Counted from the first letter of the stretch, positions 1 to 7,997 are shown. The stretch is DNA of 40,959 nucleotides from Anaerolineae bacterium (GCA_016783145.1 JADHXD010000028.1:1-40959); one strand, 5' to 3'. Translations and numbers: made by a program. The notes: generated by a model not told the origin, from the sequence alone.

Positions 1-648
1 CTCCAGCATGCTCAGTCCCTCGTACTCGCGGCCCAGCGCCCGAGCCAGCCCAAAGTGGGTGGTCTGAACGCCCATGCTGATCCGGTCTATGCCCATCTCT
101 TTGAACGCACGGATCTTTTCAGGCTCCCGGTCAGCGATGGTTGGCGTTGTCTCGATACTGATTGCCATGCCCGTTCGGAAGCGGAAACTCGCCCGGGCGG
201 TCTCGATCACCCGGCTCAAGTGAGATGGGTCCACAAAGGACGGCGTCCCGCCGCCGATGTCAAAGCCGATGAGCGTCTTGGGAGATGGTCCAAGCTGCTG
301 GCGATAGAGCTCGAACTCCCGCGTGAGGGCCTGGAAATAGGCGGCGTGTGCCTTGTTCTCCTCGCGGTCCACGACCGCATATTCGCAGTACCTGCAGCGC
401 GCTGCGCAGAACGGCACGTGGACGTACAGTCCGAGTGTGTCACAGACCCGCCAATCTGCGACCGCCAGAGCCTCGGCTTGCTGACCTATGGCACGGTAGG
501 GACGGATTGTGGTCTGATGGTGGATCGGAAATGCCGTGTTGGCGATGTGATAGTGACGGAGCCCGGCCTCAAAGACGAGCTCGGGAGAGAAACGCCGTTG
601 GTCGGATGGGAGCGGCGTGTTCCAGCGGATGTCCGTCGCGGTCGTCAT
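1..648 (-). CDS. HemW-like radical SAM protein (3'-truncated by window edge)
   Basis: Reading down from 648, an open frame of 216 codons runs off the window edge without a stop. At about residues 72-90 it has a radical-SAM cluster motif, PFCAARCRYCEY (CxxxCxxC), which binds a 4Fe-4S cluster and S-adenosylmethionine. About 60 residues later comes DIGGGTPSF, the GGGTPS element typical of HemW/HemN-type oxygen-independent coproporphyrinogen oxidase-like proteins. The ATG at 648 has a GGAGG ribosome site 7 bases upstream. About 70 residues precede the SAM motif; HemW proper has almost none, so an anaerobilin-synthase-like (ChuW/HutW) or other haem-related radical SAM enzyme is also possible. The C-terminal half is missing, so substrate cannot be judged. 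A strong promoter with two operator-like palindromes lies directly upstream. Confidence 0.85.
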   Translation of the reverse strand, partial: MTTATDIRWNTPLPSDQRRFSPELVFEAGLRHYHIANTAFPIHHQTTIRPYRAIGQQAEALAVADWRVCDTLGLYVHVPFCAARCRYCEYAVVDREENKAHAAYFQALTREFELYRQQLGPSPKTLIGFDIGGGTPSFVDPSHLSRVIETARASFRFRTGMAISIETTPTIADREPEKIRAFKEMGIDRISMGVQTTHFGLARALGREYEGLSMLE

Positions 649-671
649 CAATGTACCTCCTTGAGTTCTGT

Positions 672-690
672 TAGTGTATATTCTACACGA
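672..690 (-). promoter_or_regulatory. Operator-like palindrome, copy 1 (near the HemW-like start)
   Basis: On the plus strand TAGTGTA, five bases, TACACGA: two 7-base arms with one mismatch. It lies 24 bases upstream of the start codon of the HemW-like gene, inside its leader. Copy 2 at 742-760 has the same arm length, spacing and half-site, so the pair looks like two sites for one dimeric repressor. The regulator is not identified and is not encoded in this window. Confidence 0.6.
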
Positions 691-741
691 AGATGGGCTC
701 GAAAAAAAGGCAGCCGCCCGTCTGGCTCTGCACCGGTCAAA

Positions 742-760
742 TAGTGTCCTAACTACACTA
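742..760 (-). promoter_or_regulatory. Operator-like palindrome, copy 2 (at the transcription start)
   Basis: On the plus strand TAGTGTC, five bases, TACACTA: 7-base arms with one mismatch, the same architecture as copy 1, with centres 70 bp apart. It abuts the -10 hexamer (761-766) and so covers the predicted transcription start, the classic position for repression. Confidence 0.65.
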
Positions 761-789
761 ATTATACCAGAGAAGCTCGCCTTTGTCAA
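761..789 (-). promoter_or_regulatory. Consensus sigma-70 promoter of the HemW-like gene
   Basis: On the minus strand there is a perfect -35 TTGACA (789-784), exactly 17 bases of spacer, and a perfect -10 TATAAT (766-761). Both hexamers match the consensus 6/6. Such a strong promoter normally needs repression, which fits the two palindromes downstream. The leader to the start codon at 648 would be about 105 nt. Confidence 0.9.
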
Positions 790-804
790 GAGGCAGATCG
801 TGCG

Positions 805-1950
805 CTATCGTTCGTCGCTTGGCCTTTGGGAGAGAGCTTTAGTGCCGGAGTCGAGCAAGGCCACACCCTGTGGATCGGGGGGCAGGGAAGTGGAGGACCT
901 GACTGCAGGGATGATGTACTCGTCGAGAAGTCTCTGAGGGGCATAAAAGTCCTCGTCTTCCAGGTGGCTGGTAAAGACTACGACCAGGTCCGCCTTGGGG
1001 ACGACAAAGATGAACTGACCAGCGTACCCGAGCGCCATATAGTAGCCAGAGTCATCGGTCCACCACTGGTACCCGTATCCGTCCTGAAGGGTTGCCGGGA
1101 TGTGCTTACGCGTGGATGCCTCTACCCACGCAGCAGGTACGACCTGCACCCCGTCCCACTGGCCCTTGTTCAGATACAGATGACCGATCTTGGCCATGTC
1201 GTGGGGGGTCATGTGGAGTTCGCTGTAGCCGATAGTCACGCCTTGCGGGTTCGTGGGCCAGGTCACGCCTGAAATGCCGAGGGGCTTGAAGAGATGGTCC
1301 TGGGCGAACGCCAGGGCGTTCACGTCGGTGGCCTGCTGGAGGATGGCCGAGAGCAGGAGAGAGGCCCCATTGCAGTACTCGAACGTGGAGCCGGGAGGGA
1401 CGGCCATCGGCAGGTCCAGCACAAACTGAACCCAGTCTTGACTCTGTCTCATCTCGCGGAGACCACGCCATCCATACAGGTATGAATCGCGGCAGTCCAA
1501 CCCAGTCGACATGGTCAGGAGGTGCTCGAGGGACATCCGCGCCTTGTCGCCGTCCAGGTGGGCGGCGCTCTGGCCCGGGAGAAGCTCGAGGACGGGCTGC
1601 TCCACGCTCTCGATGTATCCACGGTCGATGGCGATGCCGATGAGGGCAGAGACCACGCTCTTGGTACACGAGTACACGGTGTGTTGGCGGCCCTGGCTGA
1701 ATGGGTAGACGTAGGCATCGGCAACGAGGTAGCCGCGGCGAGCGACCAGCACGCTGTCGATCGCGAGGCGCTGCGCCTGGATGACACTCAGCATGTCGGC
1801 AAGCTGCCAGGAATCCATTCCCTGTTCCTCTGGGGTGGCGGTCGGCCAGCCGTGGGTCGGCCAAGTGGGGGCCGGCACCTTGCCGGTGCAGCCAGCGATA
1901 AGGAGCAACGCGATCGCGAGCAGAGCTCGTCTAAAGTGGGGTGAACCCAT
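805..1950 (-). CDS. Beta-lactamase-family serine hydrolase, lipoprotein
   Basis: A 381-residue protein of the class C beta-lactamase / penicillin-binding-protein-like fold. The N-terminus is a lipoprotein signal: basic stretch, hydrophobic core and the lipobox LIAG-C with Cys21 as the lipidation site, so it is probably anchored outside the cytoplasmic membrane. Catalytic motifs are visible: SxxK is S94-C-T-K97, and the YxN motif is Y192-C-N194. The third motif is less clear; a GYAGQ segment near the C-terminus is the likely equivalent. Family members include esterases, D-aminopeptidases and peptidoglycan hydrolases, so substrate is open. The ATG has an AGGAG site 9 bases upstream. A TATAAT-like box lies at 2020-2015 on this strand, but without a convincing -35. 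The gene is divergent from the Hsp70-like gene. Confidence 0.9.
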   Translation of the reverse strand: MGSPHFRRALLAIALLLIAGCTGKVPAPTWPTHGWPTATPEEQGMDSWQLADMLSVIQAQRLAIDSVLVARRGYLVADAYVYPFSQGRQHTVYSCTKSVVSALIGIAIDRGYIESVEQPVLELLPGQSAAHLDGDKARMSLEHLLTMSTGLDCRDSYLYGWRGLREMRQSQDWVQFVLDLPMAVPPGSTFEYCNGASLLLSAILQQATDVNALAFAQDHLFKPLGISGVTWPTNPQGVTIGYSELHMTPHDMAKIGHLYLNKGQWDGVQVVPAAWVEASTRKHIPATLQDGYGYQWWTDDSGYYMALGYAGQFIFVVPKADLVVVFTSHLEDEDFYAPQRLLDEYIIPAVRSSTSLPPDPQGVALLDSGTKALSQRPSDER

Positions 1951-2127
1951 CTGGCAGCTCTCCTATGTCTCGCAAGTGGATGCGGACGGGACTCGACCTG
2001 GCGCCTCAACCCTGATTATACAGCAGAAGCGCCTGGCGCGCATCGGACATCCGGCCGATTTCCGGATTGACCATGTGGGCGATATGGGTGCTCTTGCCTG
2101 GTCTGTCCCTGGAGGGGCTCCCCGGAC

Positions 2128-2156
2128 TTGCGGAGGGCGGGAGGCTGTGCTACCAT
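2128..2156 (+). promoter_or_regulatory. Possible promoter of the Hsp70-like gene
   Basis: TTGCGG, 17 bases, TACCAT. The spacing is ideal but the hexamers match consensus only about 3/6 and 4/6. It would give a leader of about 57 nt to the start at 2220. The rest of the 269-base divergent gap (1951-2219) shows no other clear signal. Confidence 0.4.
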
Positions 2157-2219
2157 GCTGCCGTGGAACGCGCGGCCAAACAGTCGCAGTGGGCTCACGC
2201 TCGCTCGGCAGGAGCTGGA

Positions 2220-3593
2220 ATGCGTATTGGCCTTGACTTTGGCACGACCAACTCTGGGGCGGCAGTGTTCGATGGCCAGCGGGTACGGCTGTTTTCCCTC
2301 GATCCATTCAGCCGCGACCCGACGGTGGTCCGATCGACCCTCTATGTCACGCGCGAGCACCAGGTCTACGTTGGGCAGGAAGCGGTAGACGTCTACTATC
2401 GGCAGAACATCGGTCGTCCCAGCAAGATGGTGCGACAGTACGTCGGCGAGATAGAGATGACCTTTGCCGACGTCGGTTCGGTAAAGGGATATCCTGCCGG
2501 TCCGTCCACCTTTGTGCGTGACGTCTACGCGATGGTCGATGAACTGACACCGGGACGCCTGCTCCGGTCCCTCAAGAGCGGGCTGTCCACGACCCACGAG
2601 GGCACGGCAATCTTTGGCCGACGCTATGAGCTTGAGGAACTGCTCGCCCTCTACCTGCGCGAGATCGGGAAACGCGTGGAGGCCGAGGCGGGCCAGCCGA
2701 TCGACAGCGTTGTGCTGGGACGCCCGGTGGATTTCGTCGGTAGCGGAGGGGAGGCTGACAACCAGCGCGCCGAGAGGCGTCTGCGCCGCGCGGCCGAAGA
2801 GGCAGGCTATCGGCAGATCTCCTTTGAGCTTGAGCCGGTAGCGGCCGCGCTGCACTATGAACTGAGCATAGACAGAGCGCAGAACGTCGTCATCTTTGAC
2901 TTTGGCGGTGGCACGCTCGACATCACCGTGATGCGTATCGGCGATCCTGGGAACCGACAGGTCTATGCCACCGGTGGCCTGGGTATCGCCGGGGACTTGT
3001 TCGACCAGCGGCTGATCGAGGAGTTGATGCTCGATCACTTTGGTCGGGGGTCCACCTGGGGTGAGGATGGCGCTCCGTTTCCCCACCAGTATACGGACGC
3101 TCTGGTTCACTGGCAGACCGTTCCCGATCTGAGCCGTCCGGAGACCTTGCGCTTTCTCGATCTGGCACAGATCTCGGGCAGCCATCCAGACAGAGTGCGG
3201 GCGCTTGAGTCGCTGCTGATCAACAACTATGCCCTTCGCCTGATCGACGGGGTGGAGCGAGCCAAGATCGCGCTCTCGGCGGCCTCCTTTGCCCTGGTCC
3301 GCCTCGCTGGGGATGACATAGATGTGTGGCAGCCCGTGACTCGCTCCCAGTTCGAGTTCCTCATCGCCGACGCCGTGCAACGTATCGAAACCTGCCTGTT
3401 GGCCACGCTGGCGCGCTCGGGTTTGCGAGCTCAAGACATAGACGCCGTGGTGCGAACCGGCGGCTCTGCTCAGATCCCGTGCGTGATCGTGATGCTGGGA
3501 CGCATCTTTGGCCCGGAGAAGGTGGTGCTGTCCGACGTGTTTAGCAGCGTGACCGCCGGACTGGCCGTACGTGCGGCGATGGCGGACAGCTAG
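2220..3593 (+). CDS. Hsp70-family ATPase lacking the substrate-binding domain (YegD-like)
   Basis: A 457-residue protein that is only the actin/Hsp70-type ATPase domain. The phosphate-1 loop GLDFGTTNS is at residues 4-12, the phosphate-2 loop FDFGGGTLDIT around 225-235, and the adenosine motif RTGGSAQIP near 412-420. DnaK has about 640 residues; the substrate-binding domain and lid are absent here, as in YegD. The frame is open further upstream, but the ATG at 2220 is chosen because the conserved N-terminus MRIGLDFGTTNS starts there and GGAG precedes it by about 6 bases. It may act as a specialised chaperone-like ATPase in the cytoplasm; clients are unknown. Neighbours give no functional clue. 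Confidence 0.92.
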   Translation: MRIGLDFGTTNSGAAVFDGQRVRLFSLDPFSRDPTVVRSTLYVTREHQVYVGQEAVDVYYRQNIGRPSKMVRQYVGEIEMTFADVGSVKGYPAGPSTFVRDVYAMVDELTPGRLLRSLKSGLSTTHEGTAIFGRRYELEELLALYLREIGKRVEAEAGQPIDSVVLGRPVDFVGSGGEADNQRAERRLRRAAEEAGYRQISFELEPVAAALHYELSIDRAQNVVIFDFGGGTLDITVMRIGDPGNRQVYATGGLGIAGDLFDQRLIEELMLDHFGRGSTWGEDGAPFPHQYTDALVHWQTVPDLSRPETLRFLDLAQISGSHPDRVRALESLLINNYALRLIDGVERAKIALSAASFALVRLAGDDIDVWQPVTRSQFEFLIADAVQRIETCLLATLARSGLRAQDIDAVVRTGGSAQIPCVIVMLGRIFGPEKVVLSDVFSSVTAGLAVRAAMADS

Positions 3594-3622
3594 CGAAAGG
3601 GTCTCTGCATCCCGAGATGGCG

Positions 3623-3663
3623 TGGCGGTCCGTATTGACCGCCATTGGATCCAATGCTATATT
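3623..3663 (+). promoter_or_regulatory. Promoter of the DapA-like gene with two nested palindromes
   Basis: -35 TTGACC (3635-3640), a 17-base spacer, and -10 TATATT (3658-3663). An 8-base-arm inverted repeat, TGGCGGTC N6 GACCGCCA (3623-3644), overlaps the -35. A 14-base perfect palindrome, CATTGGATCCAATG (3643-3656), fills the spacer. Both are placed where a repressor or activator would contact RNA polymerase. The leader to the ATG at 3754 is about 84 nt. Confidence 0.75.
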
Positions 3664-3753
3664 GCCCAGCGCAAGCCGCTGCGCCAGGGCGGTGTGCTGG
3701 ATATTCGACCGAAAGTCCACGAAGCGCGCGCCTGAGAGGCGCACGGAGGAGAA

Positions 3754-4650
3754 ATGGGCACATCGAAGCAGTTCAGTGGTATCCTGGTTGTGTTGGTGAC
3801 CCCGCTTCAGGCGGACGAGACGCTCGACGAGGGCGCTTTGCGCAGCCTGCTGCGCCGGGTCCTGCTTGCCCGCGTTCACGGCGTCGTCGTCCTTGGATCG
3901 GCGGGTGAGTTCGCAGCACTGACGGACGATCAGAAGCGGGCGGTTATCGCCGTCGCGGCGGAAGAGATCGACGGTCGTGTGCCCCTGATCGTCGGTACCG
4001 GGGAACCGGGCACGCGCAGAGCCGTGCAGATGACCCACGCCGCAAAGAGCCTGGGTGCGGATGCGGCCCTGGTCGTGCCCCCTTACTACTACCGTCCGGA
4101 CACCGAAGCGGTGCTCCGCTACTACCGTACGGTGGCGTCAGAGGGTGGGCTGCCGGTCTTGCTCTATAACATCCCATTCTTTACCAAGGTATCGCTCGAG
4201 CTGGACATCGTGCAGACGTTGGCGGCGGAGCCGGGGATCGTGGGGATCAAAGATAGCAGCGGCAACTTGCGCAGCTTTCAGGAGCTCACTTCCACCGTCA
4301 AGTCGGACGGTTTCAGCGTGGTGACCGGTAGCGACAACACGCTCTTTGCGCAACTGGTGGCAGGCGGCGATGGCTGCATCAGTCCAGGCGCCAATCTGGT
4401 TCCCGATTGGTTTGTTGAGCTGTGGGAGGCGATGCAACACGATCGCTGGGCTGAAGCCTGGGAGCTCCAGCTCAAGATCCAGGCCCTGCACCGTGGGATC
4501 GGTTTCGGCACGTTTCCTGCGGGCATCAAGGGGGCGCTGTCTCTGCTGGGCATCGGGCAGAATGTGATGGCTGCTCCTAACGTACCGGTGACAGCCAAGC
4601 AGATGGAAACCATCGAATCCACGCTCCATGAGCTTGGTCTGCTCGAGTGA
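3754..4650 (+). CDS. DapA-family (class I pyruvate lyase/aldolase) enzyme
   Basis: A 298-residue TIM-barrel protein of the dihydrodipicolinate synthase / N-acetylneuraminate lyase family. The Schiff-base lysine is K166 in GIKDSSG and the catalytic tyrosine is Y138 in YNIP. The family GTTGE loop appears as GSAGE (48-52). In true DapA the tyrosine motif is followed by an arginine (YNVPSRT) that binds the substrate carboxylate; here it reads YNIPFFT, so a different substrate is likely. Family alternatives include sugar-acid aldolases and hydroxyproline-pathway deaminases. The start is supported by GGAGGAG just upstream and its own promoter. The stop codon is in frame with an aconitase X remnant 30-40 bases downstream, which hints that an ancestral dapA-like/acnX pair stood here. 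Confidence 0.9.
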   Translation: MGTSKQFSGILVVLVTPLQADETLDEGALRSLLRRVLLARVHGVVVLGSAGEFAALTDDQKRAVIAVAAEEIDGRVPLIVGTGEPGTRRAVQMTHAAKSLGADAALVVPPYYYRPDTEAVLRYYRTVASEGGLPVLLYNIPFFTKVSLELDIVQTLAAEPGIVGIKDSSGNLRSFQELTSTVKSDGFSVVTGSDNTLFAQLVAGGDGCISPGANLVPDWFVELWEAMQHDRWAEAWELQLKIQALHRGIGFGTFPAGIKGALSLLGIGQNVMAAPNVPVTAKQMETIESTLHELGLLE

Positions 4651-4683
4651 CTGCCTCTGTGCAGGCTCGGGCGTTCGTCCTGC

Positions 4684-5007
4684 GAGAGAGGAGAGCTCTA
4701 TCCAGGCGTCGTCTATGCGAACTCGATCCTGGGTGCCAGGACGACCCGTCACGGGACGGAGAGTGCGCTCGCGGCCTCTCTGCTGGGCCTCGTACCCGAG
4801 TTCGGAGTGCTGGTGGACGAGAACCAAAGGGGCACGCTGCGGGTGGAGGTGACTGCGGAGCTGAGTGGCCCGACGGATTGGGGGGCGCTGGGTTACTATG
4901 CGGGACAGGCGGCTGGCCTCGGTATCCCAGTATTTGATGGGGTGCCACGCCCGAGTCAAGATGAGGCCAACGCGGATCGCCGTGCTGAAGGACGGGTCGG
5001 GGCATAG
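4684..5007 (+). pseudogene. Remnant of aconitase X (AcnX/DUF521) catalytic domain
   Basis: About 105 codons encode the family-specific stretch YANSILGARTTRHG, then ESALAASLLGLVPEFG, VDENQRG and DWGALGYYAGQAAG, ending GIPVFDGV. This matches the middle of aconitase X proteins (normally around 400 residues). The N-terminal and C-terminal parts are absent and there is no start codon or ribosome site at the right place; the upstream in-frame codons lead straight back to the stop of the DapA-like gene. It ends at a stop (5005-5007) just before the convergent amidohydrolase. AcnX enzymes dehydrate hydroxyproline-type or mevalonate-type substrates. This fragment cannot be active. Confidence 0.75.
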
Positions 5008-5019
5008 CAGAGCGCGCCT

Positions 5020-6375
5020 TCACCCGCCGGATACCAGCTCTCGGGCGATCCGGTTGTGGCGCGCGATCAAGGGCTCCAGGTCCACAGTCAGTAGGTGTCC
5101 CTCTTGGACGACCGCGCGCCCATTGATGACCGCCAACTCTACGTGCTGAGGCGCGCAGAAGACCAATGCCGCCAATGGGTCGTGCAGTGCTCCTGCATAG
5201 TCCAGCCGATCCAGGCGGAAACCGATCAGGTCTGCGGCCTTGCCTGGAGCCAACTGCCCGATGTCGTCCCGACCGAGCACCCGCGCACCACCCACCGTGG
5301 CCAACCACAACGCCTCTTCAGCCGACAAGCCTGCCGGATTGCCGGAGACACGCTGCAGCAGCAGGGCCATCCGCGCTTCGGCCAGCAGGTGAGATGAGTC
5401 GTTGCTGGCCGAACCGTCTACGCCAAGCCCTACACGGACGCCGGCATCTAGGTAGGACCGAACCGGGGCGATGCCGGAGGCCAGGCGCATGTTGGAGCTT
5501 GGGCAATGGCAGACGCCGGTGCCGGTGCGCGCAAACAGGGCCACCTCCCGATCGTCCAGGTGCACACAGTGGGCGTGCCAGACATCGCCACCGACCCATC
5601 CCAGGTCGGCTGCGTACTCTACAGGGCGGCGGCCGAACTCGCGCAAGCAGAAGGCATCCTCATCGGCTGTCTCTGCCAGGTGGGTGTGAAGATGGACCCC
5701 GTAGGAGCGGGCCAGTGCCGCGGCCTCCCGCATCAGGTCGGGCGTGACGGAGAACGGTGAGCACGGGGCCACGGCGACCCGCAGCATCGCATAGCGCTCT
5801 GGATCGTGGTAGGTCTCGATCGCGCGCCGCGTGTCTCTGAGGATGTGATCCTCATCCTCGACCACGCGATCGGGAGGCAGCCCGCCCTGGCTTTCCCCAA
5901 GGCTCATCGAACCTCGACAGGCGTGGAAACGGATGCCGATCTCGCTGGCAGCCTGGATCTCGTGATCGATACGGCAGCCATTGGGATAGATGTACAAGTG
6001 ATCCGCGGCGGTCGTGCAACCGGAGAGCATCAGCTCGGCCAGACCCACCAGGGCGCTGGTGTGGATGGCCTCCGGGGTCAGCCTGGCCCAAATGGGATAG
6101 AGCGTCTTGAGCCAGCGAAACAGCGCGGCATCCTGCGCGGCCGGTACGGCACGGGTCAAGGTCTGGCAGAGATGGTGATGGGCGTTGACCAGGCCTGGCA
6201 GGACGATCATCCCCCGGGCATCCAGCACGCGCTCTGCCTCTGTCGGCAGCTCAGCGGTTGGCCCGACCTGCTCGATGACGTTGTCTCGCACGAGCAGGCC
6301 GCCGTCGGGAATCCGCGGACGAGCGCCATCCATTGTGACCAGCAGATCGGCGTGCTTGACAAGCAGCGTTGACAT
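5020..6375 (-). CDS. 8-oxoguanine deaminase-like amidohydrolase
   Basis: A 451-residue member of the metal-dependent amidohydrolase family (SsnA/AtzB/guanine deaminase branch). The N-terminal metal motif is NAHHHLCQTLTRA (H66 and H68), as in 8-oxoguanine deaminases. It is followed by HTHLAET, a further metal-site HCVHL, CPSSNMRL and the catalytic DGSASND near residue 320. 8-Oxoguanine deaminase converts 8-oxoguanine to uric acid plus ammonia, which would feed this island. The frame opens 27 bases earlier, but the ATG at 6375 is preferred: it starts the conserved MSTLLVKHADLLV, and AGAGGG precedes it at the end of ssnA. The gap to ssnA is 5 bases, so the two are co-transcribed. Guanine or isoxanthopterin deaminase activity cannot be excluded. 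Confidence 0.88.
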   Translation of the reverse strand: MSTLLVKHADLLVTMDGARPRIPDGGLLVRDNVIEQVGPTAELPTEAERVLDARGMIVLPGLVNAHHHLCQTLTRAVPAAQDAALFRWLKTLYPIWARLTPEAIHTSALVGLAELMLSGCTTAADHLYIYPNGCRIDHEIQAASEIGIRFHACRGSMSLGESQGGLPPDRVVEDEDHILRDTRRAIETYHDPERYAMLRVAVAPCSPFSVTPDLMREAAALARSYGVHLHTHLAETADEDAFCLREFGRRPVEYAADLGWVGGDVWHAHCVHLDDREVALFARTGTGVCHCPSSNMRLASGIAPVRSYLDAGVRVGLGVDGSASNDSSHLLAEARMALLLQRVSGNPAGLSAEEALWLATVGGARVLGRDDIGQLAPGKAADLIGFRLDRLDYAGALHDPLAALVFCAPQHVELAVINGRAVVQEGHLLTVDLEPLIARHNRIARELVSGG

Positions 6376-6380
6376 GGTGC

Positions 6381-7751
6381 CTAACCCTCTACTCTCTTCC
6401 ATACCTGGGCTGCCAACTCCCGGGATCGGGCGGTGATCGCCTCCTCGTCGAGGGTAAGCAGGCGGCGATCTCGCATCAGCACGCGCCCCGCACAGATGGT
6501 CGTCGTGATCGCCGAGGCGTCCACGCCAAAGATCAGGTGCCAGGGCAAGTTGCCCGCTGTCAACGGCGTCGTGGGATGGTAGTCCAGGAAGACCAGGTCT
6601 GCTGTGGCCCCAGGGCGCAGCTCGCCCAGCGCCAGCCCCGGCCAGAAGGCCCGGGCGAGGCGGGCGTTGTGCGCGTAGCTGAGCCGGGTCACCAGGTCGC
6701 CGGGCATCGCGCGCGGGTCACGCCGTGCGAGTTTGCCCGCCAGGTAGGCGGCTTTCATCTCGGCGAACACGTCGTTGGAGAAGCCATCATTGCCCAACCC
6801 CACGTTGGCCCCTGCGCTGAGCATTTCCTCCACCCGAGCCGTGCCCACGGCGTTGTTCATGTTGGAGCGCGGCTGGTGTGTGACCCAGGTACCGGTCTCT
6901 GCCAGCACCTCCATCTCGGTCTCGTCTACGTGCACGCAGTGGGCGGCGATCGTGCAGGGGCCGAGGATGCCAGCCTGGTGAAGCCGATGGACGACGCGCA
7001 CCCCAGACCGGCGTAGAGCATCATCTTGGTCTGCCTGGTGCTCAGCAACGTGGATGTGGAAGCCCAGCCCATTTTTCGCCGCGCCCGGCGGCGTGGGAGG
7101 TGAGGCTCCGACCGCGGCAGCGACGCAGTCAGCCAGGGTCTTGTCGGAGAGGGTGAGGGAAGCGTGGAGGCCAAAGGACGCCGAAAGATGGGAATCGGGG
7201 CGCGCAGCAAGGGACTTGGCAAAGCGCACGTTCTCCTCGATGCCGGCGCGAGCTCGCCCGGGGCCGTCTCGGTCGGTCACTTCGTAGCACAAACTCGCCC
7301 TTAGACCTGCCTGCTTTGCCCCCTCGGCAATGGCGTCCAGCGAGCCCTCGATCGCGTTCGGGCTGGCGTGGTGGTCGATCAGCGTGGTGGTGCCGTGCCG
7401 AACGGCATCCACCAGGCACACGAGCGCCGAATAGCGCACGTCCTCCATGGTCAGGGCCTTGTCCAACCGCCACCAGAGACGCTCCAGGATCTGAGTGAAT
7501 GTGCTGGGTGCCTCACCGGGCACCGCCATTCCGCGAGCAAACGCGCCATAGAAGTGGGTGTGGGCGCAGATGCCTCCCGGCATCACCAGTTGTCCGCGGG
7601 CGTCCAGGACCTCGTCATCGGGGTATGCTTTCTTGAGCGCGCTTGCGTCTCCCACGGCGGCGATCAGCCCTCCGTCTATGCGCAGAGCGCCAGCCTCGAT
7701 GACCTGGTTGGTCGTTCCCAGGGTGGCGATACGGCCATTCGTGATCAGCAT
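6381..7751 (-). CDS. ssnA: Putative aminohydrolase SsnA
   Basis: A 456-residue amidohydrolase. Metal ligands H64 and H66 lie in ICAHTHFYGA, then DHHASP, GFHIHVAEH, AAHCVHV, the diagnostic RSNMNN, and NDGFSND with the catalytic Asp. The tryptophan-rich LWWRLD and the C-terminal PTPLTAGN/HLIFG segments are those of E. coli SsnA (about 442 residues). SsnA belongs to the purine/uric acid cluster with YgfK, HyuA, YgeY and YgeW, and is thought to deaminate or hydrolyse a purine-ring intermediate. ATG is preceded by GAGGAG at 7 bases. It is the penultimate gene of the minus-strand run; a WD40 remnant separates it from the XdhD-type gene. Confidence 0.92.
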   Translation of the reverse strand: MLITNGRIATLGTTNQVIEAGALRIDGGLIAAVGDASALKKAYPDDEVLDARGQLVMPGGICAHTHFYGAFARGMAVPGEAPSTFTQILERLWWRLDKALTMEDVRYSALVCLVDAVRHGTTTLIDHHASPNAIEGSLDAIAEGAKQAGLRASLCYEVTDRDGPGRARAGIEENVRFAKSLAARPDSHLSASFGLHASLTLSDKTLADCVAAAVGASPPTPPGAAKNGLGFHIHVAEHQADQDDALRRSGVRVVHRLHQAGILGPCTIAAHCVHVDETEMEVLAETGTWVTHQPRSNMNNAVGTARVEEMLSAGANVGLGNDGFSNDVFAEMKAAYLAGKLARRDPRAMPGDLVTRLSYAHNARLARAFWPGLALGELRPGATADLVFLDYHPTTPLTAGNLPWHLIFGVDASAITTTICAGRVLMRDRRLLTLDEEAITARSRELAAQVWKRVEG

Positions 7752-7802
7752 GTCTTGCTCCTCGCTCGATAGGGGCGTGACCTGTTCCGACAGCGCTGCG
7801 TT

Positions 7803-7997
7803 TCAGCTACCCTCCGGCCACTGCGGGCAGGTCTTGCCGTAGGGCTCACCGGGGAGGAACTGCTCCCATTCGCCAAGTGCCATGTTGCGCCCAGCGATCT
7901 GGCACACGCGCGCCGCCCACGAATCGGGGTCCAAATCCCACAAGCGGATGGAGTCATCCCAACTGTCGGTGTGGCCGGCAAGTGGTTCTCGGATTGA
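7803..7997 (-). pseudogene. Remnant of a WD40-repeat protein C-terminus
   Basis: In the minus frame ending at TGA 7803-7805 the peptide contains REPLAGHTDSW, then directly DDSIRLWDLDPDSWAA, and ends with GEWEQFLPGEPYGKTCPQWP. The last part is the stereotyped tail of large WD40-repeat proteins, common in Chloroflexota. The first part is the start of a WD repeat (LxGHTDxV); about 20 residues of the propeller blade that should stand between GHTD and DDSIRLWD are missing. The upstream frame continues into the end of the XdhD-type gene with no start codon. It is therefore a short relic left by deletion, sitting in the purine operon between xdhD and ssnA. Confidence 0.72.

Noticed and set aside
2016..3434. 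472-codon minus-strand open frame opposite the Hsp70-like gene
   Set aside because: Antisense shadow in GC-rich coding DNA; the plus strand encodes clear Hsp70 motifs and the minus peptide has no recognisable domain.
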